Notes under the pieces: model-generated
The model's input: only the letters and a program-made list of their open reading frames with translations
Databases searched by the model: none
Told to the model about the DNA's origin: nothing
In this document: positions 1-11,288 of the stretch, in pieces
Position numbering within the stretch: the first letter of the stretch is position 1
Layout: each line of letters starts with the position of its first letter
From: Massospora cicadina
Taxonomy: Eukaryota; Entomophthoromycota; Entomophthoromycetes; Entomophthorales; Entomophthoraceae
Direction: 5' to 3'
DNA length: 64,000 nucleotides
NCBI GenBank assembly: GCA_022478985.1
Contig: JAKSZP010018560.1
Coordinates: forward strand, 1 to 64,000
Program-made: the position numbers and the translations under genes

Positions 1-1930
1 TACCAGGACGCCCAGGATTTGATCGTCCACCTCATCAGAAGGGACAGGGGAAACCCTAAACTCTATAGCGTTTATTGATGGGGTGGCGCTCTCCAAAAGT
101 GCTTGGTGGGGTGGGGACCAATTCAGCAGAGCCTGGAGGAAGGCCATGATGAATGAGGCCACCGCCCAGCAGGAGAAGGCCAAGTCAAAGAGGGAGAGCA
201 CGTTCAGAGTGAGGGTTTAGGCCAGCGCATTTCTCGTCCCAGAGATGAAGGCGGAGAAGGGTAAGGTTAGTGGTCAGTTCATTATGTCATAGATTTGGCT
301 AAGAAGAACTAGACTGGGCTCCCAGTTGGGGTGCGCAAGCACACAGTGGAGGCTCCATAATGACAAAGGCATAGTGGTCCAAGTGACTAATAGAAGTGGG
401 GTTCTATGGGAGACATGAGGAAAGCAAAAAGCTCAGTAACGTACCAAAGGCCCTCAAGCAAACCAGATAATTGCATTGGGGCAACCGCGAGTATTGTGAG
501 GCAACCCCAAAGGTGGGAGATGCAGGGAGGATGATGACTCTTTCAGGGTTCTTGGTTGCTGACCTTCAGATTAGGATAGGGGGGCTTGCACTCCAGTGAG
601 GGATGGCACAGAGGCTGCCACATGATTGTAAATGTGTGTGGAGGTATGGCAAACCCCATGGGAGGGGCTGGGACTGAGCTTCCCCTGGAGGGGGCGCTCT
701 AGGTTCTGCTGGTGGGCCAACCAGCGGCAGCTGAGGTGACAATGGAAGGCGAGTCCATGAGCGGTGGGGCAGGGGCGCCCGGGTGCTGCTCTAGTCAGGG
801 AGAAGTTTTGGAAGACTTGATGACTGAATGGATGGAAGGTTCTTTGTTAAATGGACGCGTAAAAACAAATGAAGCAGCAGGTTCATTGTTGGGGGTGAGG
901 TGGATTATCGCATTTAAGATCCACTGCTGCATGGTTGGATTGAGTGACTGGATAATCCAGTTGGCAAAAATTGGCTGGAGGATTTGGGTGATGGCAGGCT
1001 TTGTCAGATTGATCGGCAGAACATTTAGAAATTTTCAAAGATGTAGATGGAGGCCGCAGTAAACTAGGCAGGGTAATCAATTAGTTTATTCAATGGAAGG
1101 AAAGAGAAAAAACTGACAACTACCCTCAGCTGGGGCAGTTGCTCTTTAAACTGGGCTATATGCATGGGGAGTTATTAAGGGATTGGTTATTCAAGGGTTG
1201 GGGAAGGGATTTTTTTGGCTGGCTCAGATGGGGGTAGAAAGCTGCTCCCAATTCTGGCAAAAACCTAGAAAATTTTGCAAATTTTCCCGAATTCTTGGGG
1301 CCAAACCAGGTCAATACTACCAATTCAGGTCCTGGTGACTCAAGTCAGCCTATTTTCATGGCTTTGGTGGTCCAGATTCATCCTGGGAGGCAGTGGTCCT
1401 TAGATTGGATTATTTGCAATTCTTTTATCCATCGATTGGGCTATTTATATGATCCAAACTCCACAGATCCATTTCAGAGAATTGGGGCAGATGATCCAAG
1501 TCGTTCAGGACTGGGTTTGCGATCCAAGCTGTATTACAATCTGGGTTCTGAATCAGGCCAGTCTGGACCAGATTCCTCAGTCTGGAAATTGCCTGATGGG
1601 CTCTGATGTTGGATATTGCCATTTTCCCAAATTTCAGACATGGTTGCCTGGGGAGTGGGTGGTCTCAGGGGCCTCTTTATGCCCCCTGATGTGTGCAATC
1701 ACCCTGAAGACCCCTTTTATCAAAATTACCAGGATTGAAGAGGGGAGAAGAGGTGGGAGTGGGATATCTTTAGGGTGGGAAAGCCATTACCCAGCGCTCA
1801 TCTATTACTTGGGCTAGGTCGCCCAGCTGTGACAGAGGGTCCACCGGAGCCTTAGACCCCTTTTCGTCTGGAAGGGATGCTGAACCCTATCCAGTTGCAA
1901 GGGCTGGTCCCCCAGGACTTACAGCTGTAC
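1..1930 (+). other. Unassigned LINE-adjacent sequence with no clear coding domain
   Basis: This stretch is more G-rich than most of the window and holds several short open frames (712-1062, 1295-1606, 1449-1817). I see no reverse transcriptase, endonuclease or zinc-knuckle motif. By position it should hold the ORF2 reverse transcriptase if the plus-strand LINE had the same layout as the copy at 7325-12658, yet the YxDD and QxxxPLSP regions are not visible. It may be a diverged or internally deleted LINE body, or a different repeat joined to a LINE 3' end. I assign no function. Confidence 0.4.
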
Positions 1931-2230
1931 TCTGGTTCCAGCTGTACTTTATGGACCACTTTCTAGCTTGGAAGTTTGGGTACCTACCACCCCATCGCCA
2001 CCAGTTGGTCTCATCCTGGTTTCTGGTTTAATTCATCGCTTCAGACTCCTTCCTACATATGTTCTCAATAGTGGTGCAAGCCCCTATACACGTATCCCCT
2101 TCCTTTTCTTGGCGTTTCCACTGGCAACAGAAGATAGCGTTTGTTTCTCTGGGGTGCCCTCCTCTTGCTGATGTTCATTTCGTTAGTTTACTTATCAAAA
2201 GTGTCCGTCCCCTGGTCAGCTTTCCCTGAA
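1931..2230 (+). pseudogene. LINE ORF2 C-terminal tail, degenerate
   Basis: Reading frames here give a segment like WKFGYLPPHRHQLVSSW, which parallels WMFGYLPSHHRQLVSSW encoded on the minus strand at 7525-7707. The following residues up to the 3' untranslated tail also correspond. This is the region after the C-terminal CCHC motif of an L1-like ORF2. Several stops and a frame change show it is dead. The match between two copies in opposite orientation, 5 kb apart, is what identifies it. Confidence 0.65.
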
Positions 2231-2275
2231 TAAAAATTTAAAAATTTAAAAATTAAAAAATTTAAATATTTATAT
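2221..2275 (+). repeat. A/T-rich LINE 3' tail
   Basis: An irregular repeat of AAAATTT/AATTTAAA units follows the LINE 3' end CCTGGTCAGCTTTCCCTGAATAAAAA. Tails of this kind form during target-primed reverse transcription. Confidence 0.6.
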
Positions 2276-3266
2276 ATCCACTGAATTTCAATCCGCCAGA
2301 TCAATAATGATTTCATTAAGGATGATCCCTGACAATAAACAAGCAATTAGGGTGTTTATTTTCTTGTCAATATACAAATTGACTTGTAGGAGTTAATTGG
2401 TGACTGACCTCAATTATTTAAGGGGTTTATGAGTTGCTAGCCAAATAATGCCGCCTTTGGAATTGTAAATGGAGAAATAAAATTTTGGGATTGCTCCTGC
2501 TGCTTATTTAAAAAAAGAGTTCCATTACCTAAGCAGGATGTAGCCCAATAATGGTAACTTGATTAGAATTAAGCAAAGGCGTTGGGCATGTTCTTTATTA
2601 CAGCCCAGAAGAGGTCACATTTGAGTAGAGGAGAGACTTTAATTAAACCAACGAGGAAGAGGATCATTTCATGCAATCCTAGATGGTTAATTCATTGGCG
2701 GCAGCCGCCTTTCTTAATTGGGGCGCTAAAGGATGAGTTGAGCGCCAAAATAATTTATAAATTACCTTGTTCTTTCTTTTTAAGGCAGATGGATAATTAG
2801 AGAGAAAGTTATTTAAAGGTTAAATAATTTTTAGTTAGCCTGTCTTGCTCTTAAAACTAGAGTTAGAAGGATAATTCTCCTTTGTCTAGATATTTTTGAT
2901 ATCTTTACAGATTATGCATGACAAGAAGAAGAACTATTTATGCTAAATAAAGAAGAAACTTTGAACCTCATCCTAGGCTAAGTTTTATCAGAAGAAATAG
3001 GTGTTAAGTCTCTACCAATATTTCAGACAAATTCAAGATTATGAAAAGCACCATTTTGGCATTGAACTAACAATCATCTTGGCTATAAGAAACAACTAAG
3101 AGTAAAAGTCTTCATACTATTACATCAAATCCATCAATTAGTATTTCTTATAATATCACGCATACAAGGAACCTGTACAAGTTAATCAAGAAAGCAGAAG
3201 CGAGTATTATCCTGAAATAGGAAAGAATTCCTAAGTTTTCAAAAGTGGTGCACCCAAATTTTCACA
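2276..3266 (+). repeat. Left LTR of element A (approximate start)
   Basis: This non-coding, A/T-rich block precedes the primer-binding site and ends in TTTTCACA. It shares short blocks, in the same order, with the LTRs at 23349-24397 and 58521-59613: CCATTACCTAAG near 2523, a run around ATTCATTGGCGGC near 2690, and GTCTTCATACTATTA near 3108. The start is obscured by the abutting LINE tail. Confidence 0.55.
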
Positions 3267-3267
3267 A

Positions 3268-3284
3268 TTGGTGCTCACTACAGG
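3268..3284 (+). other. Primer-binding site of element A
   Basis: TTGGTGCTCACTACAGG directly follows the LTR end. The same string, with small changes, follows the LTRs of elements B, D, E and H and of the short element at 30452. It begins with TGG, as expected for pairing with a tRNA ending in CCA. Confidence 0.65.
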
Positions 3285-3289
3285 AAGTA

Positions 3290-4640
3290 ATTAAGTTTCA
3301 AGCCGGATTTTATAAGAAGATTCTATCAATTTTGTCTTACAAAAAAGAACTACAAAAGCTTTGTATAAAACTAGATACCATCAACAAAAAAGCGCCCAAC
3401 CTTGCGTCAAAGGCTGATGTCACTTCATTGGAAGAACTGGTGATGAAAGCCAAGGAAGAGGTCAAGCAAGTGGGAAAATAAACAATAACCTCTCCGGAAA
3501 AACTCCTTAAAGAGCAAGGATAGTGGATTAATTAGTTAGTACTAATTCTGAAGGCCAGGCAAGAAGCAGATTGTAAAGGCTTATGACAGATTAATGAAGA
3601 GATTGCACGCTTGTTGAAGCATATAGATTAACTGGAGAATCATAAATGAGATTGTGCATAAATAGAAGTGGAAGAAGCTGACAACAAAAACGCACAAAAC
3701 TCCAGTCAAGAGGAATCACCCACCCAGAAATATGCCTGGGTGATTTGATATAATTTTGTAAATAGCCCCCAAGTTACCCCTATGAGCAATTAAGTCATGG
3801 GCTAGAATCCCCTGCCAGTGGAACTACAGATGAATTTTGGAGCATACCAAAATTGCCTACGTCCCATCAAGATAACGCCCCTGCATTTTTTTGATTATTT
3901 GATATGATGATGTTCAGATTCAGTGACTGAAAAAGTACAGTGACCGTCATTAACTTCCTGAACACCAATTGCCAAGATCTGATATCACCCATCTAAATGA
4001 AGGACACTTGATCTTATAATGAGGCCAAAGAAGCCATTATGAGAGATTTCAGAAGCCCTACGCATATGTCTAATAACATGTCATAATTTATGGGCGTAAA
4101 AGTCCAATAAGATGTGACCCTAGCATCTTTCACGGACCAATTCTACTAGGAATCACAGATCCTGGCCGGTGTAAATGTGCTAATGGATTTTACTCCTGAA
4201 TCATGATGCAAGTGGTGCTTCAGCCCTATAGTGATTCACATCAAAAATGGCTTCTGTACTAGTGACACAGATGTCCATATCCCTTATGTTGGATCATTTG
4301 AAGATGATGGGAGATACCTTTGTAGCACCAAACTGAAAATTTAAAGTGATTCAGACTTGAGCCCAAAATACTTTAAAAATTTCTGATATGAATAAATAGT
4401 GACAAAATTGAGTTATGCCAGGAATTAAGACCAAAGTACATAAACGAGCGGACAAGATGCAGATCCACTGCTACCAGTTTGAAAAAAATTGCCACATAGC
4501 CTCCCAATATTAAAGTAAGGAGCCCAAGGAGCAGATCACTTCAATTCAGGAAAAGGAGAAGGAAATCAGTAGGACTCAGAAAAAGGGCGCATGGTCTAGA
4601 CAAGGAACAATCTGGCACTGCAGTTTAACTGTTCACCCCA
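3290..4640 (+). pseudogene. Element A gag, degenerate
   Basis: The N-terminal part (open frame 3245-3481) is lysine- and glutamate-rich and probably coiled coil. The minus-strand Gag remnant at 40783-41000 has the same arrangement, supporting its identity as Gag of one family. The capsid region that follows is broken by many stops. A zinc knuckle remains near 4469-4510: Cys, then Phe where the second Cys belongs, the His in place, and Tyr where the last Cys belongs. Both losses fit single-base changes of TGT. Gag would form the particle and bind the RNA; this copy cannot. Confidence 0.6.
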
Positions 4641-4989
4641 ATATTATAAATAACAATATATATATTTATATTCTATTTATTGGTGATGAAAACAGCATCA
4701 TTATTTTAGGCTGTTAGTATGGATGTTAATGCCACTACCTGAGCCAAAGTGAAGGAGATTGACCCCAAATATGTGAATGAATTAGCTTGGGTGAATGCTC
4801 ATCATCTAGTAGACAAGAGTAGATCTGCAGAGAACCAGGAGTAATTTCTAAGGTGAGATTAGATGAGATGAACGTATCTATTCCAGACATCACAATCAAG
4901 GATCCTTGTAATCTATCTGTGCAACTAATTTATTCTCTCAATTTGGCATTTATTGCCGCCATTTACTCAGTAATTACCCTACTATAATA

Positions 4990-5450
4990 CTCTGAATGTA
5001 ACTATGTGGATATCATAGATAACTTAGTGAGAGTGCGGGTGTTCATTGACAGTGGAGCAACCATAAACAACATTTTAACCAAATTGGTTTAATTAATGAA
5101 GATTTCATTAGATCTGGAGTACCATAAGGTATATGGAATGGCTAGACCGGACATGTCAATATCCTGTAGAGCTTACAATGTGCTGCCACTCCAGTTTGTT
5201 TTTCTTATAGTAGCAGCTCCCGCCTTCATGTTGGCTAATCAGAATTATTCATACTATTGGGACGGAGTTCCTGAGGAAATATGAAGTAAAATGTAATTTT
5301 GAGGAGAACACCTTGACCATTTTGGGGCAGACCCTGCCCTTGTTATATCAGTGGGAAGGAGAACTGCTGCTGACTAAGAAGAACAATTTTTGTCAACCTG
5401 ATTTAAAAGAAGGTTTATCCTCATCCCATCTATTTTTGTTGGGCATGAAT
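4990..5450 (+). pseudogene. Element A retropepsin-like protease, degenerate
   Basis: The active-site motif FIDSGAT is readable at about 5040-5060, followed by NNILTKL. A stop follows shortly, and the frame resumes as the 62-residue stretch 5096-5284, which aligns by eye with the protease regions of B (16952-17158), E (44597-44944) and D (52337-52552): a YG(T/M)AG-like turn and an alanine-rich segment before the C-terminal strand. In the family this aspartic protease cleaves the Gag-Pol polyprotein. The active-site Asp is kept but the frame is broken. Confidence 0.7.
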
Positions 5451-5900
5451 GATGAAAAATGCCAAAGGAGATCCTAGAAAATTGCAGGATATCCTTGAGA
5501 TCAAAAATGACAAGTACTTTACTACTGAGAGTGCAAGTAATCATTAACAAAGGGTAACGCTTTAAGTTTGGAGCAACTATATGTAGAAGTCATTAGCCCA
5601 TGGAGGAAATAACGAATTATTTGTGGGTAGTTCAGGGGATACTTATGTTAGGACACAGAGAACTAAGTGAGATACTCGCTAATCTGGGATAAAAACTAAT
5701 GAGGTTAGTGAAATTTAGTTATTGTGTTTTTGCACCTAATCCTTATGGCAGAAATTTATAATTTACATGAAATTGAAATACTAATCAAATTGAGATTTCA
5801 GCAGAAACTGCCAAAAGTGTCAATATTTTAGTAGATTAAGAGCAGCTGGCTGAATTAACCAAACAGCATGAAGATGATGTGCTTCAGTTATTTAAAGAAT
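5451..5900 (+). pseudogene. Protease to reverse transcriptase linker of element A (possible dUTPase-like relic)
   Basis: By position this matches the stretch that in elements B, D and E encodes a dUTPase-like domain. Here it is too broken for me to read the GxxDxxYxG signature. I list it so that the stretch is accounted for; the domain call rests on colinearity only. Confidence 0.3.
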
Positions 5901-6800
5901 ATTAGGAGATATCTGCAAAAGATGATCATGACATAGGGTGTGCAAAGAACGTAATCCATAAAGTTGGCACAATGGAATATCTGCTGATAAGCATGAGACC
6001 TTTCCGTAGGTCTAGAGCTGCTGAAGCTGTGGTCAGCAAAGAAATTAGCAAGCTAGTTAAGCATGGGCTCCACGTTCCATCATCAAGTCCATGTCAAGTC
6101 TGATCCTAATTGTGAAGAAGAAGGATAGATCAAATCAAGTAGTGATCAAAAATTTCCAATTATGAATTACTAAGAAGAACTCATATCCACTGAGAAGGAT
6201 CATTAACACAATCAATTGCCTAGGGGAAGTAAAGTACTTTTTGTCTATGAACTTGATTTTTGGGATATTATAAATCAATTTCGCCTAGAGATCAAGAGAA
6301 TGTATATAATTGCCCCATAAGGGTTGTATTAGCTGACTTTGTTAGCCTTTGGCTTATGCAATGTTCTTGTGACATTCCAGAGGGCCATGGACCCAGTACT
6401 CAGTGATTTAAATATATTCTTCATGTTGATATATAGATGACACCAAAGGCTTATTCAGGTTCTTAACCAATCACTCAAAGCATTTTGAGGAAGTATATAA
6501 GTGTTTGACACCGGCAAATCTTAAATTAAAGCTAAAAATGCCACATATTTAAGAAGGATCTAAATACCTGGGTTTTGTGATAAGTTCTGGGTGATTACAG
6601 CCACAACAGATAAAGATAGAGGCTATTTGGTGGAATTTTATCCTTAAGAGCATTCATGATGTTTGAGTCTTTCTAAGGATGGTCAGATACTATCACTGAC
6701 TCATCAAGGATTTTTCTGGAATCACCAAGCTATTATTTCACCTATTAAAGGACTCAAAAAATAGTTGTATGAAACGATGAAGCCCTGAAATTGGTTGATA
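5901..6800 (+). pseudogene. Element A reverse transcriptase, degenerate
   Basis: Fragments in shifting frames give the usual Ty3 order: a PFRRSRAAEA-like stretch before the fingers, an ISKLVKHGL segment, a relic of VKKKDG near 6115-6130, and a YIDD active site at 6430-6441. The thumb follows. Many stops and shifts make it inactive, although the two catalytic aspartates of YIDD survive in one frame. Confidence 0.65.
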
Positions 6801-7311
6801 ATAGCAAAAAATATCTAATGAGTAGCCTTGTTCCGAAGCACCTAAATACTGATCATGAAAACATCATACAAACTGTTGCATCATTAATGGAGCTTGGTGG
6901 CATTCTGATTTCAGTAAATGATGTTGGGATATAGTATCTGATAGACTTGTGAACAGAACAATAACGCCAATGGAAAAAAGTATACGTTATAGAGTGAGAG
7001 CTCCAGCGCTGATCCACACCTGAAAACAATTTCTAGTATACATAAATGGAATGCACTTTGGTGTTGTAACCAATTTTTGTCCCTGCACTTGTTACAAAAC
7101 CTTAAGGAACCAGAGGTCCGATTGCATGTTGCGCTTTAAACTTCAAGCATATAAACATAAAATTAAGTGGAGAGCAGGAGCAGCGCATCAGTAATGCTGA
7201 TGAACTGTCACAATTGCCTGTTGTTCAAGTTGTATATCATACAGCTGATGAGTTATTCCAGTAAATGAATAAAATGAACATTAGGGATAATCCCAGAAAA
7301 TCTGAGCGCAC
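6801..7311 (+). pseudogene. Element A RNase H, degenerate, ends at the LINE insertion
   Basis: The stretch lies where RNase H should follow reverse transcriptase, and is colinear with B (20650-21060). I recognise the region after the catalytic core (LQAYKHKI-like, then a linker ending with PVVQVVYHTADELF at about 7220-7260). No complete DEDD set is readable. It stops at the left target-site duplication of the LINE. Confidence 0.5.
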
Positions 7312-7324
7312 TAAAGAAAGCAAT
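7312..7324. repeat. LINE target-site duplication, left copy
   Basis: TAAAGAAAGCAAT is repeated exactly at 12659-12671, immediately outside the other end of the LINE. Confidence 0.85.
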
Positions 7325-7524
7325 TTAATTAAATTTATTCAGGGAAAGGCTGACCAGGGTTGGACACTTCCGATAAGACACTAAAAACCAAAATTTCAGC
7401 GAGAGGAGGGCACCCCAGAGAAGCAAAAGCTATCTCCTGTTGCCAGTGGAACGCCAAGGGAATGGGAGGGGGATACCTGTGCAGGGGCTGGCGCCACTAT
7501 TGAGCACGTATGTAGGAAAGGGTC

Positions 7525-7917
7525 TTAAACTATAAACCAAACTGGGGACCAGGATGAGACCAACTGGCGGTGATGTGATGGGAGGTACCCAAACATCCAC
7601 GCTTGTAAGCGGTCCACTAAGTGCGACCAGAACTGGCGTACAGCTTCTTGGAGGGTGGAGGTGGAGCCTGAAATATCATCTAAGACAAATGTGTGTATAG
7701 TCCACATAGCGATTTAAACTACCATGGCATGGAGGGAGGGTGGAAGAGGGGAAGCCATGGATAAAGCAAACATGTCCTTAGACAGGCTGAAGGGCTGTAC
7801 CTGATCCTGGCGAAGCAGATGTTTCACCTCATGCCATATCGCTTTAGATGGAGGGCACTTTTCCAGGCGGTGAACCAGCGTTCCATACTGGCCACACACG
7901 ACACAGGATGAGTGCAA
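7525..7917 (-). pseudogene. LINE ORF2 C-terminal CCHC region
   Basis: On the minus strand, residues CVVCGQYGTLVHRLEKC fit C-x2-C-x7-H-x4-C, the C-terminal zinc-finger-like motif seen in L1-like ORF2 proteins. A stop near 7714 separates it from the final segment (7525-7707), whose WMFGYLPSHHRQLVSSW part is repeated in the plus-strand LINE at 1931-2230. The motif probably contacts nucleic acid during retrotransposition. The four ligand residues are intact, the frame around them is not. Confidence 0.75.
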
Positions 7918-8284
7918 AGCGTTAAAGCGTTTGGCAGTATGGTATACCTATCTCAAGAAGTGCCACACATGGGAACATATGCGGCTGCAGAAGAGGGTGG
8001 TGGGCATACTTTCAAATGGCTTTCTGGGTATCAAGAGGGTAGGGGATGTCCATCATGTCCAGGTAGTCCATCCTGGCCATGGTAGGGGGTCTCATGGGTT
8101 TCACTCCGTTCAGAATGGGAAGTCCTTGTACTTCCTGAGTGAACTGAGGAGAGGTACGCCCCCTCTGAGTGGTGTGCCCACAGATGCAAATTCTCCACTA
8201 AGCTACACATGGAGAGGAGGATCCTTTTGAAGTGGGGAGACGTCCCATGTGGGCCTGCTGCAGAAGGATGTGAGGCAAGGTACT

Positions 8285-9747
8285 TTAACAGAGAATGGGG
8301 ATGGAAAGGAAAATGAGGCCCAGGGCGCGGGAGAAGTTGGAGCAGGCTGTGCGGGACCAGTGCTGGGCTGAGATTGTAGGGTTAGTAATGGCAGCGATCC
8401 AGGTGCCAAAAATATTGGCGGCATGGACCTCATAGTTGAGCAGGCCCATGTCACCACTATGACGAGGGCCAAACATGACATCCAAGCGCACCAGCGGTGG
8501 GCGGCCTAACCAAAGCCACACTTGCAGAAGGGCATATAGTGACTTGAAGAAACACGGGGAAAAGGTGATGGCGTGGGCCCCAAACAAAATTTTAGAGAGG
8601 AGCATAGAGTTGGCAAGCACCTACCCTTCCTGTAAGGGAGGTCTGACGGTTTTTAGGGAAGCTATGCATTTTGTAACATTGTCTAGGATGTGGTTTTCTA
8701 TCACCGTTGAGGCGTACCCTCCTGCCTCCAGCCACACCCCCAAATGGCGGACAGGGCCAACTGTGGGGCTTGGCACAAAGGGGAGCACAAGCGGGGCGGT
8801 GTGAAGCGGGCAGGGAAAGATAGCTCGTGCGGCAGCTGACAAGGCAGGGAGAAAACAGGGCGCTGGGGCCCAGTGGGCTTGATACCAGCCAAGGAGAACA
8901 ATTTCGGTTTTGGATGCGTTGAGTGCTGCATTACTTACCCTGGAGTAAACCTGGATAGTATCTTCAAGCGCACGTGAATCATGATTCTTAGACACCCCAA
9001 CCACACAATCACCAGAAAAAGCCAACATCTTGACTGGTTCTTGGCCTTGCACATGGACACCAGTAAGGTGGGCATTCACATTTAAAAGGAGTGGGTCAAG
9101 GCTGAAGTTATACAAGAGTGGGCTAAGAGGGTTCCCTTGGCGCAGTCCCCTTTGAGGGCGGACTATTTCTGTGATGAAGCCTGGGCCACGCACAGCCATT
9201 GTGGCAGACTCCGTTAGCAACATCACCAAATAAATGAAGCGAAGGGGGAGGCGGAACTTGTGGAGGCAGTCTCTGAGGTAGTCCCAATTGACTCTATCAT
9301 AGGCCTTCTGCTGGTCTAAAAGTACAAGTACTCTGGAAGCCTTGGATTGACAGACGTTGACTACGGTTTGTATATTGTTCCAAATTGACTTTTTGGCTAT
9401 GAAACCGAATTGTTCAGGGGAAATGAGAGCAGAGGCAACTACCCCTAGACGGTTAGTCATGATTTTAGTGAAAATTTTGTGTCTGTGTTAGTGAGAGAAA
9501 TGGGGTGCCAGTTGGCCAAGTCCAGCTTATCCCCTTTTTTGTACAATGTAACCATGAAGTCCTCTTGCCCTTCAGGCAGGAGGCGCGTTTCCAGATGGCC
9601 TTGGATAAGAGAGGTAAGCAGCAATGAGTATAAATCTTTGAAATACTTCTTATAGAACTCATAAGGGATGCCGTCTGGACCTGGGAATTTTTTAAATGGT
9701 TCACTGTGAACGGCGGACCAGAGTTTGTCCTGAGTAATCAAATTCAT
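8285..9747 (-). pseudogene. LINE ORF2 reverse transcriptase
   Basis: The minus-strand frames 9457-9747, 8621-9460 and 8285-8620 give the LINE reverse transcriptase motifs in order: GPDGIPYEFYKK, an LYKKGDKLDLANWHPISL segment, LLDQQKAYDRVNWDYL holding the first catalytic Asp, and GLRQGNPLSPLLYN. Motif C, normally FADD, here reads AFSGD, so the first Asp of the pair is replaced by Gly. A short overlap of two frames near 9460 marks a frameshift. The connection and thumb regions follow to 8285. The enzyme would prime on nicked target DNA; with motif C lost it cannot polymerise. Confidence 0.85.
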
Positions 9748-10212
9748 TAACTCTAGGAATCGGGAAAAAGTGCAGATGTGTGTAATTCACAAGAAAAGTT
9801 TCCATTTTGTCTGGTGGAATTGGATTTGATCGATACAGTTTGGAGTAATAGTTTTGTATCTTGATCGCCACTTTGGCTGGCATATCCACGATGGAGTGGT
9901 CTGGCCTTTGCACCTGTGTGCAGGCCAAACTCTGGTGCGGTGCAAAGAATTTTAAAAAAAAGTAAGTGGAGCACATGTCACCTGCTGTATTATGCTTAAC
10001 TTTATACTGAACACAAACCCAATACTTGTGTTATCTCACCAGTGCGTTGAGGCAGGTGGACATTTCCACCCATTTGCGACCCAAAACTAGGCTGTTACCT
10101 GCAATGGGGACATTAAACTCCAGGTGGTCAAACTCTGCCAGTATGTGCAAAATGACCGCCAAGGCATCCTGTGAGTGGCGGGAGGAGAGGTGGTGAGCCT
10201 GGCGGATTGTGC
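9748..10212 (-). pseudogene. LINE ORF2 linker between endonuclease and reverse transcriptase
   Basis: Minus-strand frames 10031-10216 and 9753-9976 carry the segment joining endonuclease and reverse transcriptase. A frame change near 10000 and a stop interrupt it. No catalytic motif is expected here. I recognise it by position between two certain domains. Confidence 0.6.
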
Positions 10213-11076
10213 TCACCTTGAAGGTTGATCAGTTGGAAATTGGATCTGCACATAATGGTGTGACAAACTCTGGAGCCAAGTCACAGATTCCAACCATGAG
10301 GAAAATATTGGCAATGCAATTTTGGCTGGGCGAACTTTGCACCATTTTGGCGCCTGGGCTGCTGGGTTGGATGAACGGAAGGAAATCAATACTTTGTGGT
10401 TGGAGAAATCAAATTTTGTCATGGTGAAGTGGGAAATTTGGGTTTGAAATTTTAATGGCGTGAGGATAAGGTCGATGCAGGTCCTGGACCTTAAATGGCT
10501 CTTGTGTACGTGGGGGAGCAATATGTTAGTGAGTAGCAGAGCATGGCACAGCAAAATATTGATCAGCCCTAGGGTGGCTTTGAGAACATGAAGTTCAACG
10601 TGCCCCTGTGGGGGTGTAGGCAATGAGGGCCAGCAGTCTGTGGATGGGTTCATCCACCAGTTCATGTCTCCAACAATGAATGGGTTGAGGTGTAGCAGAA
10701 GGGAATTGAAGATTGAGAAAAATTTCTGACAGTCACACACACAGGTTGAGGCATAAATGTAAACAACAGCGTGCACTTTGTCATCCCACAAAAAGGTGAC
10801 AGCATGGATGCATCTGTTTAGGTATGAAACTAATGAAATAAATTTAAAATTACTGTTCACTTGAACTAGCAACCCACAGTTCTCAGACCAAAAGAAGAGG
10901 AAAGGGGGGAGCATAGTTATCCATGATTCCTCAGTATCACGCGGACAGTGGGTTTCCTGTATGGCCAGGGTGTCCACAGGTAAATTATTTTGTAAAAAAC
11001 TCAGTCTTCTATCCTGGGATGGAGAGGCCTTGAGTCCAGAAATGTTCAACGTCCCTAAAGTAAAGGCTTCCCCCAT
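10213..11076 (-). pseudogene. LINE ORF2 AP-like endonuclease
   Basis: The 287-residue minus-strand frame begins MGEAFTLGTLNISGLK, a typical start of the exonuclease-endonuclease-phosphatase fold (TLNISGL gives the first Asn). It continues with AIQETH (metal-binding Glu), GDMNWW in place of GDFN, a TCIDLIL block, and ends with SNH where active copies have SDH, an Asp to Asn change. The domain nicks target DNA in LINE retrotransposition. It is the longest continuous piece of the element. The methionine at 11076 follows the end of ORF1 and is a plausible ORF2 start. Confidence 0.85.
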
Positions 11077-11288
11077 CGCACCTTAGGTGCAAGGGGAAGG
11101 GCACCTGAGCCCTTCAGCCTTCTCTTTTTCATCATGGCGCTGCTTGGCACTGCGGGTATTCGATGATACAGTGTTTATGTCAGAATAATTAGCTTTAGCA
11201 GTGAGGTTCACGTTAGCTTTTGCCTTCGTTTTTTCCCTGCTGTGGGACAAGTTTTTTGCGATGTGTGCATTTGCAGTGCACCATCACT

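Larger units (their letters stand above)
1..2275 (+). mobile_element. 3' part of a plus-strand LINE, 5' end outside the window
   Basis: The last 350 bases match, by eye, the 3' end of the full-length minus-strand LINE at 7325-12658. Both have the same C-terminal protein segment, then the string CCTGGTCAGC followed by TTTCCCTGAATAAA, then an A/T-rich tail. The element ends where the left LTR of Ty3 element A seems to begin, so it may have inserted at or into that LTR. The 5' end and any left target-site duplication lie outside the window. Confidence is good for the 3' end and low for how the upstream 1.9 kb relates to it. Confidence 0.7.

Noticed and set aside
8475..8804. 109-residue plus-strand open frame
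   Set aside because: It is a shadow of the LINE reverse transcriptase on the minus strand.
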